A DNA stretch of 9,806 bases from JBHEMK01 sp046262635 (GTDB lineage Bacteria; Actinomycetota; Thermoleophilia; Gaiellales; Gaiellaceae). Within the stretch, counting starts at the first letter, position 1; each line of letters opens with the position of its first letter. The notes beneath the pieces are model-generated. The model worked only from the letters and a program-made list of their open reading frames with translations, was not told the DNA's origin and did not search any database. The position numbers and the translations under genes are program-made. Below, in pieces: positions 1 to 7,333 of the stretch. Where the stretch lies: assembly GCA_046262635.1 (NCBI GenBank), contig JBHEMK010000102.1:1-9806 (forward strand). The letters are read 5' to 3'.

Positions 1-1
1 C

Positions 2-1051
2 GAGGTGCTGCGCTCGGGCCGGCTGTCGCTCGGTCCGATGGTCGAGCGGTTCGAGCAGCTCTTCGCCGGGAGGGTCAGCGCGCCCTATGCCGCGGCAGTG
101 TCGTCGGGCACCGCGGGCCTCCACCTCCTCTGTCTCACGGCTGGGCTTGGGCCGGGCGACGAGGTGATCACGTCGCCGTACTCGTTCGCCGCGTCTGCCA
201 ACTGCTTCATCTACGAAGGTGCGTCGCCGGTCTTTGCCGACGTTGACGCTCGAACGCTCAACCTCGACCCCGGGGCGGTCGAGGCAGCGATCACGCCTCG
301 GACGAAGGCAATCGTGGCCGTTGACATCTTCGGCTACCCCTGTGAGCTCGGGCCGCTGCGTGAGCTGGCCGAGCGGCATGGGCTCGCCCTGATCCAGGAT
401 TCTTGTGAGGCGCTCGGCGCCGAATACAGGGGCGCACAGGTCGGGTCGCATGGGCCGTCTTGTGTCTTCGCCTTCTATCCGAACAAGCAGTTGACCACGG
501 GGGAGGGCGGGATGGTGACGACGCACTCCGAGGAGGAGTGCCGTCTGCTGAAGAGCCTGCGCAATCAGGGCCGCGCTGACGACGGCGGCTGGCTCGAGCA
601 CGCGCGGCTCGGCTTCAACTACCGGCTGGACGACCTCCGTGCCGCCGTCGGAATCGGCCAGCTCGAGAAGCTCGACGAGATCCTGGCCCGCCGGGCCGAG
701 GTGGCGGCCCGCTACGCCGGACTGCTCGGGGGGGTTGACGGCGTCGAGCTGCCGCTGCCCGACGACGCCGAGCACATGCGCTCCTGGTTCGTCTACGTCA
801 TCGAGCTCGCCGCCGGAATCGACAGGGAGGCGGTGATCGCGGCGCTCGAGCGCGAGGGGATCGGCACAGCGCGGTACCTCCCGTGCATCCACCTGCAGCC
901 CTACATGCGCGACCTGTACGGCTTCGCCGACGGTCTTTGCCCGGTCGCCGAGGACGCGAGCCGGCGCACGCTTGCGATCCCGTTCCACACCGGCCTCGAG
1001 GTAGGCGATCAGGAGCGGGTCGTCGAGGTACTGCGGGCTGCCCTCGCGTGA
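2..1051 (+). CDS. DegT/DnrJ/EryC1/StrS family PLP-dependent sugar aminotransferase, 5'-truncated by the window edge
   Basis: This is probably a PLP-dependent transaminase acting on a nucleotide-linked keto-sugar, in cytosolic sugar-nucleotide or surface-glycan biosynthesis. The reading frame is already open at base 2, and the family usually has about 20-25 more residues before the first visible motif (LRSGRLSLGP), so the true start lies outside the window. Numbering residues from the GTG at base 5, the family landmarks are the SSGTAGLHL phosphate-binding loop (33-41), the GDEVITSPYSF segment (51-61), the QDSCEALGA stretch with the pyridine-nitrogen Asp (D132), and FYPNKQLTTGEGG with the Schiff-base lysine K161. 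The C-terminal small domain is complete and ends RAALA. The stop TGA overlaps the GTG start of the cupin gene, so the two are probably co-translated. The substrate cannot be read from the sequence; related enzymes make 3- or 4-amino sugars. The family call is firm. Confidence 0.93.
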   Translation, partial: EVLRSGRLSLGPMVERFEQLFAGRVSAPYAAAVSSGTAGLHLLCLTAGLGPGDEVITSPYSFAASANCFIYEGASPVFADVDARTLNLDPGAVEAAITPRTKAIVAVDIFGYPCELGPLRELAERHGLALIQDSCEALGAEYRGAQVGSHGPSCVFAFYPNKQLTTGEGGMVTTHSEEECRLLKSLRNQGRADDGGWLEHARLGFNYRLDDLRAAVGIGQLEKLDEILARRAEVAARYAGLLGGVDGVELPLPDDAEHMRSWFVYVIELAAGIDREAVIAALEREGIGTARYLPCIHLQPYMRDLYGFADGLCPVAEDASRRTLAIPFHTGLEVGDQERVVEVLRAALA

Positions 1052-1386
1052 GACTCCGGTCGCTCACCGCGGTCGAGTCGTTCACGACGAAGGACGGCTC
1101 GACGATCCGCGAACTGCACCACACCGCGCTGCAGAGCCTCGCCGAGGCGACGCTCGGAGCGGGGGAGGCGACCGACCGGCACTACCATGGAGCGACGGAG
1201 GAGATCTACTTCGTGCTCGAAGGCCGCGGTGAACTCGAGATCGCCGGCGAGCGGCGCGAGGTCGGCCCAGGTGACGCGATCCTGATCCCCCCCGGGGCCT
1301 GGCACGAGATCCGCGCGCTCGATCCGCTCCGCTTCCTCTGCTGCTGCGCCCCGCCGTACGGTCACGAGGACACGTACTTCACGTAG
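1048..1386 (+). CDS. Small single-domain cupin protein
   Basis: This is a 112-residue single-cupin protein of unknown substrate. Cupin motif 1 is clear: G39, then H45 and H47, E52 and G59 in GEATDRHYH...IYFVLEG. Cupin motif 2 is GDAILIPPGAWH with H86. Together H45, H47, E52 and H86 make a normal metal-binding set. The C-terminus, FLCCCAPPYGHEDTYFT, has three consecutive cysteines and a PPYxHEDT ending that I recognise from other small cupins. I chose the GTG at 1048 because it overlaps the aminotransferase stop as GTGA, and because upstream in-frame codons are only shadow sequence over that gene. The pairing suggests a sugar isomerase or a sugar-binding accessory role, but that is guilt by association. 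No terminator is visible after the stop. Confidence 0.85.
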   Translation: MRLRSLTAVESFTTKDGSTIRELHHTALQSLAEATLGAGEATDRHYHGATEEIYFVLEGRGELEIAGERREVGPGDAILIPPGAWHEIRALDPLRFLCCCAPPYGHEDTYFT

Positions 1387-1535
1387 CCCGGCAATCTGTC
1401 CGTGCCCGTCGCAGCGTCGGTCCACTCCGAGGTGTCTGCGCGCAAGCCCGGACGTGGTGCATTGGAGGCCCGAATGCGCCGCACGCAACTGGAGGGGTGC
1501 TTCGAAGCCGCCTCTCCCGGCCGCCGGTGCTGTCG

Positions 1536-1551
1536 GATCGGCAAGCCGATC
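1536..1551. repeat. Perfect 7-bp inverted repeat, 2-bp spacer
   Basis: GATCGGC and GCCGATC flank AA, giving a 16-bp dyad. It could be an operator half-site pair or a small hairpin; nothing around it decides. It lies 20 bp before the larger hairpin at 1571. Confidence 0.45.
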
Positions 1552-1570
1552 GTCCTCGCGGGTTGAACCT

Positions 1571-1599
1571 GGCCGGCGACGCGATGCCCGTCGCCGGCC
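1571..1599. repeat. Strong hairpin: perfect 10-bp stem, 9-nt loop
   Basis: GGCCGGCGAC at 1571-1580 is exactly complementary to GTCGCCGGCC at 1590-1599. The stem is very stable, but no T-run follows on the plus strand and none follows on the minus strand either, so it is not a classical intrinsic terminator. It is about 185 bp after the cupin stop. It could still stall or protect the 3' end of the upstream transcript, or be a genome-wide interspersed palindrome. Confidence 0.5.
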
Positions 1600-1778
1600 G
1601 CTCTTCGGCCTCACGCGGCAGCGGCTCCCCCTCCGAGAACCTCTTGGCGTCTGACGCACGCGCCACCCGTGACGTGGTCGATTTGCGTGCACACCGATGC
1701 GCCGAGTGCCCGCGAGGCCACCCCGCTTGAGAGGTGGAGTGACGGGCCGACGACCGTCATCCGCCGGTGGCCTCGCAC

Positions 1779-1966
1779 TCAGAACAGGGCTCCGTGCATC
1801 CGGTCGGCGTCATGCGGCGCGAGCAGCATCCGCCCGACGATCGTCACCGACCCCGCGATCGGCGGTCTTCCAGTCGTGGCCGCTCGAACGCGATGGCGTC
1901 CCCACCCGTGAGGGAGGTCGTTTCAGGTCCGCCGTCGATGCGGTGCTGAGCTACTGAACGCTCTGA
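1779..1966 (-). pseudogene. Possible decayed coding remnant with one frameshift (speculative)
   Basis: On the minus strand one frame is open from 1966 to 1847 (containing GGDAIAFERPRLED) and another from 1922 to 1779, ending GRMLLAPHDADRMHGALF before a TGA. In the last 28 codons of the second frame, 26 end in G or C, which resembles the real genes of the window. The better-looking parts of the two frames would join if one base had been lost near 1866. There is no start codon with a ribosome-binding site, no recognised family and no full-length frame. Chance is a real alternative because the stretch was chosen after looking. Confidence 0.17.
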
Positions 1967-1983
1967 TCAGCTGCAGCGGACGC

Positions 1984-1989
1984 CATAAT
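1984..1989 (+). promoter_or_regulatory. Candidate -10 box (CATAAT) for the RemA-like operon
   Basis: CATAAT matches the sigma70 -10 consensus at five of six positions and stands out in very GC-rich DNA. Its distance to the ATG at 1997 would put the transcription start at or next to the start codon, giving a leaderless mRNA. No good -35 box is seen at 16-18 bp. Confidence 0.35.
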
Positions 1990-1996
1990 CCGGGGG

Positions 1997-2353
1997 ATGG
2001 GGGACACGCTGCGAATGGTCTTCCTCGGATTCGGCAAGTGGGCCCGCGCCGACAAGATCTACGCGCTCGAGCCGATCGTGGGCGAGGCTCGGGGCGGCGG
2101 ACGCCGGACCCGGGTCTGGGTCGAGGGAATCGACGAGCCGATCGTCGCGTCGCGCACCGAGCGGACGATCCTCCACGACATGGGCCAGGACGCAGACGGG
2201 GCGAGCCCGGTGCTCGACGAGGCGCTCGACCTTGTGGAGCGGCTCGCAGCCGCAGCCGGGGAGGGTCGCGTCGATCTCGCCGACCTCGGCCGGCGCGCGC
2301 GCCGCGTGCTCGAGAGGACCGCCCGGCCGCCCGGCGCCGAACAGCTCTTTTGA
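1997..2353 (+). CDS. RemA/DUF370-like small regulatory protein
   Basis: This 118-residue protein resembles the RemA (DUF370) family, small DNA-binding proteins; in Bacillus RemA activates biofilm matrix genes. The match comes from FLGFGKWARADKIYALEP (9-26), which parallels the family's GFGN...ANRI..I.SP, and from GRRTRVWVE (35-43), which contains the family's GRRTR. The arginines of that element are, from memory, implicated in DNA binding in characterised RemA. IVASRTERTI (49-58) parallels the family's VILSAVQPETV. The segment between these blocks is shorter than in Bacillus, and the last ~50 residues are a charged, probably helical extension not present in the 75-90 residue relatives. The start could be ATG 1997 (possibly leaderless) or ATG 2015, which has GGGGGA about 11 bp upstream. 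The gene is the first of three overlapping genes. I am fairly sure of the family and unsure of the role. Confidence 0.62.
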   Translation: MGDTLRMVFLGFGKWARADKIYALEPIVGEARGGGRRTRVWVEGIDEPIVASRTERTILHDMGQDADGASPVLDEALDLVERLAAAAGEGRVDLADLGRRARRVLERTARPPGAEQLF

Positions 2354-3636
2354 CGGAGCCCGTTCCGGGCGTCGAGCGCCCGGCCTGGCGCCAGCTCGTG
2401 GCTCGCCTCGCCGTCGACGTCACGCCGCTGCGGGAGTTCCCGGACTTTCGCCGCCTCTGGATTGGCCAGTCGATCTCCTTCGTCGGCGGCGAGCTGACCT
2501 TCGTCGCGATGCCGTTTCAGGTCTACCAGCTGACCCATTCGACGCTCGCGCTCGGGCTCTTCTCGCTGACACAGCTGTTTCCCCTTCTCACGCTGACGCT
2601 CGTCGGCGGTGTGGTCGCGGATGCGTTCGACCGCCGGCGCCTGCTGCTCTGGACGGAGGTGGCGGAGGCGCTTGCCGTGGGCGGACTCGCCGTCAACGCG
2701 GCAATGCCGCACCCGTCGGTCGCGATCCTGTTCGTGCTCGCAACCGTGGCGTCGTCGTGCTTCAGCACGGGTGTCGGCGCGATGCGCTCCCTCTCCGCAC
2801 GCCTCGTGCCTGAGGAGCGGCTCGGCGCCGTCACGGCTCTGAACGGGATCTACTCGACCTTCGGCTCGGTGCTCGGCCCCGCGGTCGCCGGCATCCTGAT
2901 CAAGTTCGCAGGACTGACCGGGGCCTATTCGATCGACGCCGCCTCCTTCGTCTCTTCGGTCATTGCGCTCTACGGGTTGCCGCCGATCCGCCCGCTCCGG
3001 GAGGCCGACCGGCCGAGCGTGCGCTCGATTCTCGACGGCTTCCGCTTCCTCCGCCGGCAAAAGGTCATCCTCGGCTTCTTCCTCGTCGACACGAACGCGA
3101 TGATCTTCGGCATGCCGATCGCGCTTTTTCCGGCAGTCGCCGACCACCGTTTCGGCGACGCGACGCTGGTCGGCTACCTCTACGCGGCGCCGGCGGCCGG
3201 TGCCTTCGCCGCCTCGCTCGTCTCCGGCTGGATGGCACACGTCGGCCGCCAGGGGATCGCCGTCGTCGTGGCCGCCTCCGTCTGGGGGCTGGCGATCGCC
3301 GGCTTCGGCTTCGCGACAGGGTTCTGGCTGGCGCTCGGGCTGCTCGCCGTCGCCGGCGGCGCCGACCAGGTCAGCGCGATCTTCCGCTCGACGATGATGC
3401 TGCGGCTCACCCCGGACCATCTGCGCGGCCGCCTCTCCGGGATCGAATTCGCCCAGGTGGCGAGCGCCCCTTCGCTCGGGAATCTCGAGGCCGGGGTCGT
3501 GGCCTCGATCACGAGCCTCCGCTTTTCGATCGCCTCGGGCGGGTTTCTTTGCATCGTCGGGACACTTGCGACTGCGCTCGCGTTCCCGGCGCTGATCCGG
3601 TACGACTCCCGGGCCCGTGAACCCGCTCCCGCGTGA
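2350..3636 (+). CDS. Major facilitator superfamily exporter (EntS/MFS_3-like)
   Basis: This is a polytopic inner-membrane transporter of 428 residues, normal for a 12-helix MFS protein. The first helices start in FRRLWIGQSISFVGGELTF (33-51). The loop between helices 2 and 3 carries MFS motif A, GGVVADAFDRRRLLL (86-100). The second half contains FRSTMMLRLTPDHLRGRLSG (345-364), the tPxxlRGR signature I associate with EntS-like exporters of siderophores or drugs. The substrate is not readable. I chose the TTG at 2350 because it overlaps the preceding stop as TTGA, which suggests translational coupling; GTG 2398 is an alternative that removes 16 residues before the first helix. Neither start has a good Shine-Dalgarno sequence. 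The 3' end overlaps the glycosylase gene by 20 bp. Confidence 0.88.
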   Translation: MTEPVPGVERPAWRQLVARLAVDVTPLREFPDFRRLWIGQSISFVGGELTFVAMPFQVYQLTHSTLALGLFSLTQLFPLLTLTLVGGVVADAFDRRRLLLWTEVAEALAVGGLAVNAAMPHPSVAILFVLATVASSCFSTGVGAMRSLSARLVPEERLGAVTALNGIYSTFGSVLGPAVAGILIKFAGLTGAYSIDAASFVSSVIALYGLPPIRPLREADRPSVRSILDGFRFLRRQKVILGFFLVDTNAMIFGMPIALFPAVADHRFGDATLVGYLYAAPAAGAFAASLVSGWMAHVGRQGIAVVVAASVWGLAIAGFGFATGFWLALGLLAVAGGADQVSAIFRSTMMLRLTPDHLRGRLSGIEFAQVASAPSLGNLEAGVVASITSLRFSIASGGFLCIVGTLATALAFPALIRYDSRAREPAPA

Positions 3637-4186
3637 GTTCTTCGCCCGCAGCGTCCATGAGGTCGCGCCCGATCTGATTGGCGTGACTCTGCTCGTCCAC
3701 GGGGTCGGCGGCGCGATCGTCGAGGTCGAGGCCTACGACCAGGAAGACCCGGCAAGCCACGGCCACTCGGGCCGGACACCCCGCAATGCCTCGATGTTTG
3801 GCCCGCCCGGCCACGCCTACGTGTACCGCTCCTACGGGGTGCACTGGTGCCTCAACCTCGTCTGCGACATCGAGGGTCGTCCGGAGGCCGCGCTCGTCCG
3901 CGCGCTTGAGCCGACGCACGGGCTCGAGACGATGCGCATCCGACGAGGGGTCGAGGCGGAGCGCGGCCTCTGCTCCGGGCCCGGCAAGCTGTGCCAGGCG
4001 CTTGCCGTGACGCGCGCGTACGACGGTCTCGCGCTCGACGAGCCGCCGTTCACGCTGCTCCCGCGGGGCGGCGTGCCCGAAATCGTCACCGGGCGGCGGA
4101 TCGGGCTCACGAAGGCGACGGAGTTCTCGTGGCGCTACGTCGAGCGCGGCTCGCCGTGGCTCAGCCGCGCGCTACGGTCAGGCTGA
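3617..4186 (+). CDS. DNA-3-methyladenine glycosylase, Mpg/AAG family
   Basis: This is a monofunctional base-excision-repair glycosylase that removes alkylated purines such as 3-methyladenine, and in this family often hypoxanthine. It has 189 residues, typical of bacterial members. The active-site elements of the human AAG enzyme are all present: VEVEAY with catalytic E38 and Y40; H48 in ASHGHSGRTPRN; the intercalating tyrosine Y73 in YVYRSYGVHWCLN, with N80; R95 in VRALEPTHGLETM; LCSGPGKLCQAL; and YVERGSPWLS near the end. The GTG at 3617 starts MNPLPREFFARS, as in close relatives, and overlaps the exporter gene by 20 bp. Its 3' end overlaps the converging PBP gene by 26 bp. The exporter and RemA-like partners are not obvious functional relations. 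Confidence 0.96.
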   Translation: MNPLPREFFARSVHEVAPDLIGVTLLVHGVGGAIVEVEAYDQEDPASHGHSGRTPRNASMFGPPGHAYVYRSYGVHWCLNLVCDIEGRPEAALVRALEPTHGLETMRIRRGVEAERGLCSGPGKLCQALAVTRAYDGLALDEPPFTLLPRGGVPEIVTGRRIGLTKATEFSWRYVERGSPWLSRALRSG

Positions 4187-6599
4187 CCGCCATCCCGGGT
4201 GCGGCGGCGACGCCCGGCGGGGGCAGCTGCGCGGTGATGCGCCCGGCCTGCCCAGCGCTCCAGCCGCTCAACCGCGGTGCCAGCCCCACACGGCGGAGCC
4301 TCGAGCGGGCAGCGCGCACCGAGAGGCCGACGACGCGGGGGACGACCCCGTGGAGCGGCTTCGCCAGCACGAGCGTCACCTTGTCGAAGGACGAGAGCGT
4401 GCCCCGCGCTGGGTATTGCTGGAGGATGATGTCAACGCGCTGCTTCGGCAGCGCCGGCTTGTAGACCAGCTCGGGCGTCAGCGGCTGACCCTGCAGGCGC
4501 GCCTTCGCCACCTCGATCGTCTGGCCGATCACGCGCGGGACGGCAACCTCGTTGGGCTTGCACGTCGCTGTCTTCCGCGGCCCTGCACCGCTGAAGTAGA
4601 CGATGCTTACGGTGTCGCGGCAGTAGCCGTTGTCGAGCTGGATCAGCCCGTTGCGGTAGGTGACGCGCTTCGCCGACGCGCCGAGCGCGGGCGGCGGGGG
4701 GAACGGGACCGGCGTTCCCGCAGGCCCCATCTCCTTCAGTGCCGACTCGGTGAACGTCTTGAAGATCTCCGCAGGGAACGTGCCGCCGGCGACCGGCTTG
4801 CCGTGGAACTCGCTCAGCATCGGCCTGAGGCTGTTCGGATAGCCGACCCAGACGGCCACGACGAGTTGCGGGGTGTAGCCGACAAACCACGCGTCGCCGT
4901 AGTTTTCGGTCGTCCCGGTCTTGCCGGCGACCGGCCGGTCGGCGAGGGCCGCGGCCTTCCCGGTGCCTGACGTGACCACTCCTTGGAGGAGCGAGGTGAT
5001 GATCGCGTCCTGGTTTGGGGTGAGCACCTGTCTCGGGCGGGGGACATTCCGCCGTCTGCCGAGCTTGCAGCCTTCGAGCATCGTGATCGCACGGGGTTGG
5101 TCGTGGAAGACCGAGCCGTCGACGCGCCTGCCGTCGTTCGCGAAGGTGGCGTACGCCCGCGCCATCTCGAGCGGGTTGACCGGCTCGACCCCAAGGCCGA
5201 TCGCGAAGTAGGGACTGAGCTTGCTGGTGATCCCGATCGACCTGGCGGTCTTGACGACCTCGGCGGGGCCGACGAGCCTCGTCAGCTGCGCGAAGACAGA
5301 GTTGTCCGAGTAGGTCGTCGCGGAGGCCAGGTTGATCGGCCCGAGGTACTCGCCTTCGTAGTTGTGCACCGACCAGAAGCGGCCGCCGATGTAGATCGAG
5401 ACCGGGTGGGAGACGAACGTTGTGGACGGCGAGATGCCCTCATGCAGCGCGGTCGCGAGGACGAACGGCTTGAAGGACGACCCGGGCTGCCGCTCTCCCT
5501 GCACGGCGAGGTTGAACTGGCTCTGATGGAAGTTGTTGCCGCCGAACATTGCCAGCACGGCTCCGTCAGAGGGGCGAACCGCCACGAGCGCGGCCTGCGG
5601 GCCGTTCGGATCCGGCAGCGCCTTGGCGATCGCGGCCCGTGCGAGCTGCTGCAGCCGGAGGTCGATGGTCGTCCGCACTCGGAGCCCGCCGCCGAAAACG
5701 CACGCGGTGCCGAACTGGTCGATCAGCTGTTGCTTCACGTACTCGCCGAAGTACGGAGCCGCGCCGGTGACTGCGCCGATGTGGAGACGTCGAGGAATCG
5801 GCGCCCGGTGCGCAGCGAGGAACTGGTCGTGGTCGATCCGGCCCTGCTGGAGCATCAGGTGCAGCACCTCCGCCCGTCGGTCCTTCGCAGCCTGCGGGTT
5901 CGCGATCGGGTCGTAGCGCGTGGGATCGGCAGGAATGCCCGCCAGCAGCGCCGACTCGGCGACGGTCAGCTTGTCGGCGGAGTGGCCGAAGTACGTCCGC
6001 GCCGCACGCTCGACGCCGTACGCGCCATTGCCGAAGTAGATCGTGTTGAGGTAGGCGTCGAGGATCTTCTTCTTGTTCCAGCGCTGCTCGAGCTGCCACG
6101 CGAGCGCGGCCTCCTTCAGCTTCCGGGTGAGCGTGCGCTGGCTCGAGACGTACGCGTTCTTGACCAACTGCTGCGTGATCGTCGAGCCGCCCTGCACGGT
6201 CTTGCCGCTGCGGAAGTCGGTCCAGAGGGCACGGGCGATCCCGCGGAGGTCGACGCCCTTATGCTCGAAGAACCGTTTGTCCTCGGTCGCCACGATCGCC
6301 TGGACCATGAACGGGCTGATCTGATCCCAGTTGACGAGGACGCGGCTTTGCGAGCCGCGCAGGACGGCGAGAATCGTCTTTCGGTCGTTCGCGTAGACGT
6401 AGCCGTCGGATTCGATGCGCTGTTGGTGCGCCGGCTCGAGCGCCTGCAGCTGGCCGCCGACCGCCGTGACGACACCGAACACGAACGCCGAGAAGCTCAG
6501 CACGGCAAGCACACCGAGCAGGGCGAGCAGGCGAAGCTTGCGAATGCGGCCGCGACGCCTGGGCGCCTGCCGCTCGGAGCGGTTCTTCCTGTGCAGCAC
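4161..6599 (-). CDS. Bifunctional class A penicillin-binding protein (PBP1-type) with two PASTA domains
   Basis: This enzyme polymerises lipid II into glycan strands and cross-links the peptides, acting outside the cytoplasmic membrane. Of 812 residues, 1-20 are a basic cytoplasmic tail and about 22-48 a single membrane anchor. The GT51 transglycosylase follows with EDKRFFEHKGVD (catalytic E106), GGSTITQQLVKN (137-148), KLKEAALAWQLEQRW (160-174) and NTIYFGNGAYGVERAA. The transpeptidase has SSFK (S374, K377; QPGSSFKPF), SDN (431-433) and KTGT (560-563). Two C-terminal PASTA repeats (about 684-747 and 751-810) are likely to bind peptidoglycan or muropeptide; each begins with a VPRVxG motif. All catalytic residues are intact. 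The start is the GTG at 6597-6599, with no clear Shine-Dalgarno sequence. The gene begins 35 bp after the anti-sigma stop with no terminator between, so it is probably the third gene of the sigma operon. Confidence 0.97.
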   Translation of the reverse strand: MLHRKNRSERQAPRRRGRIRKLRLLALLGVLAVLSFSAFVFGVVTAVGGQLQALEPAHQQRIESDGYVYANDRKTILAVLRGSQSRVLVNWDQISPFMVQAIVATEDKRFFEHKGVDLRGIARALWTDFRSGKTVQGGSTITQQLVKNAYVSSQRTLTRKLKEAALAWQLEQRWNKKKILDAYLNTIYFGNGAYGVERAARTYFGHSADKLTVAESALLAGIPADPTRYDPIANPQAAKDRRAEVLHLMLQQGRIDHDQFLAAHRAPIPRRLHIGAVTGAAPYFGEYVKQQLIDQFGTACVFGGGLRVRTTIDLRLQQLARAAIAKALPDPNGPQAALVAVRPSDGAVLAMFGGNNFHQSQFNLAVQGERQPGSSFKPFVLATALHEGISPSTTFVSHPVSIYIGGRFWSVHNYEGEYLGPINLASATTYSDNSVFAQLTRLVGPAEVVKTARSIGITSKLSPYFAIGLGVEPVNPLEMARAYATFANDGRRVDGSVFHDQPRAITMLEGCKLGRRRNVPRPRQVLTPNQDAIITSLLQGVVTSGTGKAAALADRPVAGKTGTTENYGDAWFVGYTPQLVVAVWVGYPNSLRPMLSEFHGKPVAGGTFPAEIFKTFTESALKEMGPAGTPVPFPPPPALGASAKRVTYRNGLIQLDNGYCRDTVSIVYFSGAGPRKTATCKPNEVAVPRVIGQTIEVAKARLQGQPLTPELVYKPALPKQRVDIILQQYPARGTLSSFDKVTLVLAKPLHGVVPRVVGLSVRAARSRLRRVGLAPRLSGWSAGQAGRITAQLPPPGVAAAPGMAVSLTVARG

Positions 6600-6634
6600 G
6601 GAAGGGCCGGAGTTTAGCGCTGGTCGGGCGGATG

Positions 6635-7333
6635 CTAGGCCGGTGAGCGCAGGATGGGCGCGCCGGTCGGCGTCTGCACGCCGCTCTCACGCTCGACGGT
6701 CACGCCGACGAAGTTGCCGCGAGCGAGCGTGCGGTCGAGCGGGAAGACCGTCATGCCGCCGCCGCGGAAGAGCCCGGCCGGCTGCGGCGCGCCGGTGCCC
6801 ATCACCCAGGCCTCATAGGTCCGGCCGGAGGGAGCTGCGGGCAGATCCTCGACGACGAGCGCCGCCTGGCCTTGAGGGTCGACGACGAGGGTGCCGCTGC
6901 CGCCCGTCAGCGGCCGCCGCTGTGAATGCGGGTTGGCCACGATGCTCATCGCAGCTGCGAGCGACGAGGACCGGTTGCGGTAGCGGTCGACCTGGTTGTG
7001 CAGGCTCGAGGACCAGAGGCCGAATGCGATCGCGAGGCAGGCGGCGACGGCGGCCACGCCGGCTGCCGCCTGAAAAGCCGGCCGGCGCAGGAGTGGAACC
7101 ACGTTCGTGGGTTCGGCTGTGGCAGCCTCGAGGATCCGGTCCCGAAGCCCGGGCGGCGGCGGCGGCGCCGCGACGGCATATGCCAAGGCGGATGCGGCCC
7201 CCGAGAGGGAAGCAAGCTCCTCGCGGCAGTCGGGGCACCCGGAGAGGTGCTCCTCGTACGTCTCGAGGTCGCGCTCATCGAGCGCATCGAGTGCGTAGGC
7301 TGCGGTCAGCTCGTGGAGGGACTCGTGCGCCAT
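6635..7333 (-). CDS. RskA-type membrane anti-sigma factor with zinc-finger (ZAS) domain
   Basis: This protein is predicted to hold the adjacent ECF sigma factor inactive at the membrane and release it on an envelope signal, probably by regulated proteolysis as in the RskA family. The N-terminal domain has the ZAS motif HLSGCPDC (H29, C33, C36) within a helical segment beginning HELTAAYALDAL. A proline-rich linker (57-61) leads to a membrane helix at about 88-109, and the extracytoplasmic C-terminal domain (110-232) carries RTYEAWVMGTGAPQPAGLF and a VQTPTGAPIL ending typical of RskA. The length of 232 residues is normal. The ATG at 7331-7333 has AAGGAG just upstream, although the gap to the ATG is short. 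Its start lies 28 bp inside the sigma gene, a common arrangement that couples the two products. Confidence 0.92.
   Translation of the reverse strand: MAHESLHELTAAYALDALDERDLETYEEHLSGCPDCREELASLSGAASALAYAVAAPPPPPGLRDRILEAATAEPTNVVPLLRRPAFQAAAGVAAVAACLAIAFGLWSSSLHNQVDRYRNRSSSLAAAMSIVANPHSQRRPLTGGSGTLVVDPQGQAALVVEDLPAAPSGRTYEAWVMGTGAPQPAGLFRGGGMTVFPLDRTLARGNFVGVTVERESGVQTPTGAPILRSPA

Larger units (their letters stand above)
1387..1996. other. 610-bp stretch with no convincing intact gene
   Basis: Open frames here are short, overlap each other on both strands, and lack start sites with a ribosome-binding site, recognisable motifs or sustained coding-like third-position GC. I see two inverted repeats (1536-1551 and 1571-1599) and a weak promoter-like hexamer close to the next gene. 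A possible decayed coding remnant lies on the minus strand at the right end. No tRNA or rRNA fold and no transposase motif was recognised. Confidence 0.6.

Noticed and set aside
2059..3420. 453-residue minus-strand open frame opposite the exporter gene
   Set aside because: It is an antisense shadow typical of GC-rich genes: highly charged, with no membrane or domain pattern, while the plus strand encodes a clear MFS transporter.
4983..6617. 544-residue plus-strand open frame opposite the PBP gene
   Set aside because: Rich in Arg, Asp and Val as expected from mirrored codons, with no motifs. The opposite strand has every catalytic motif of a class A PBP.
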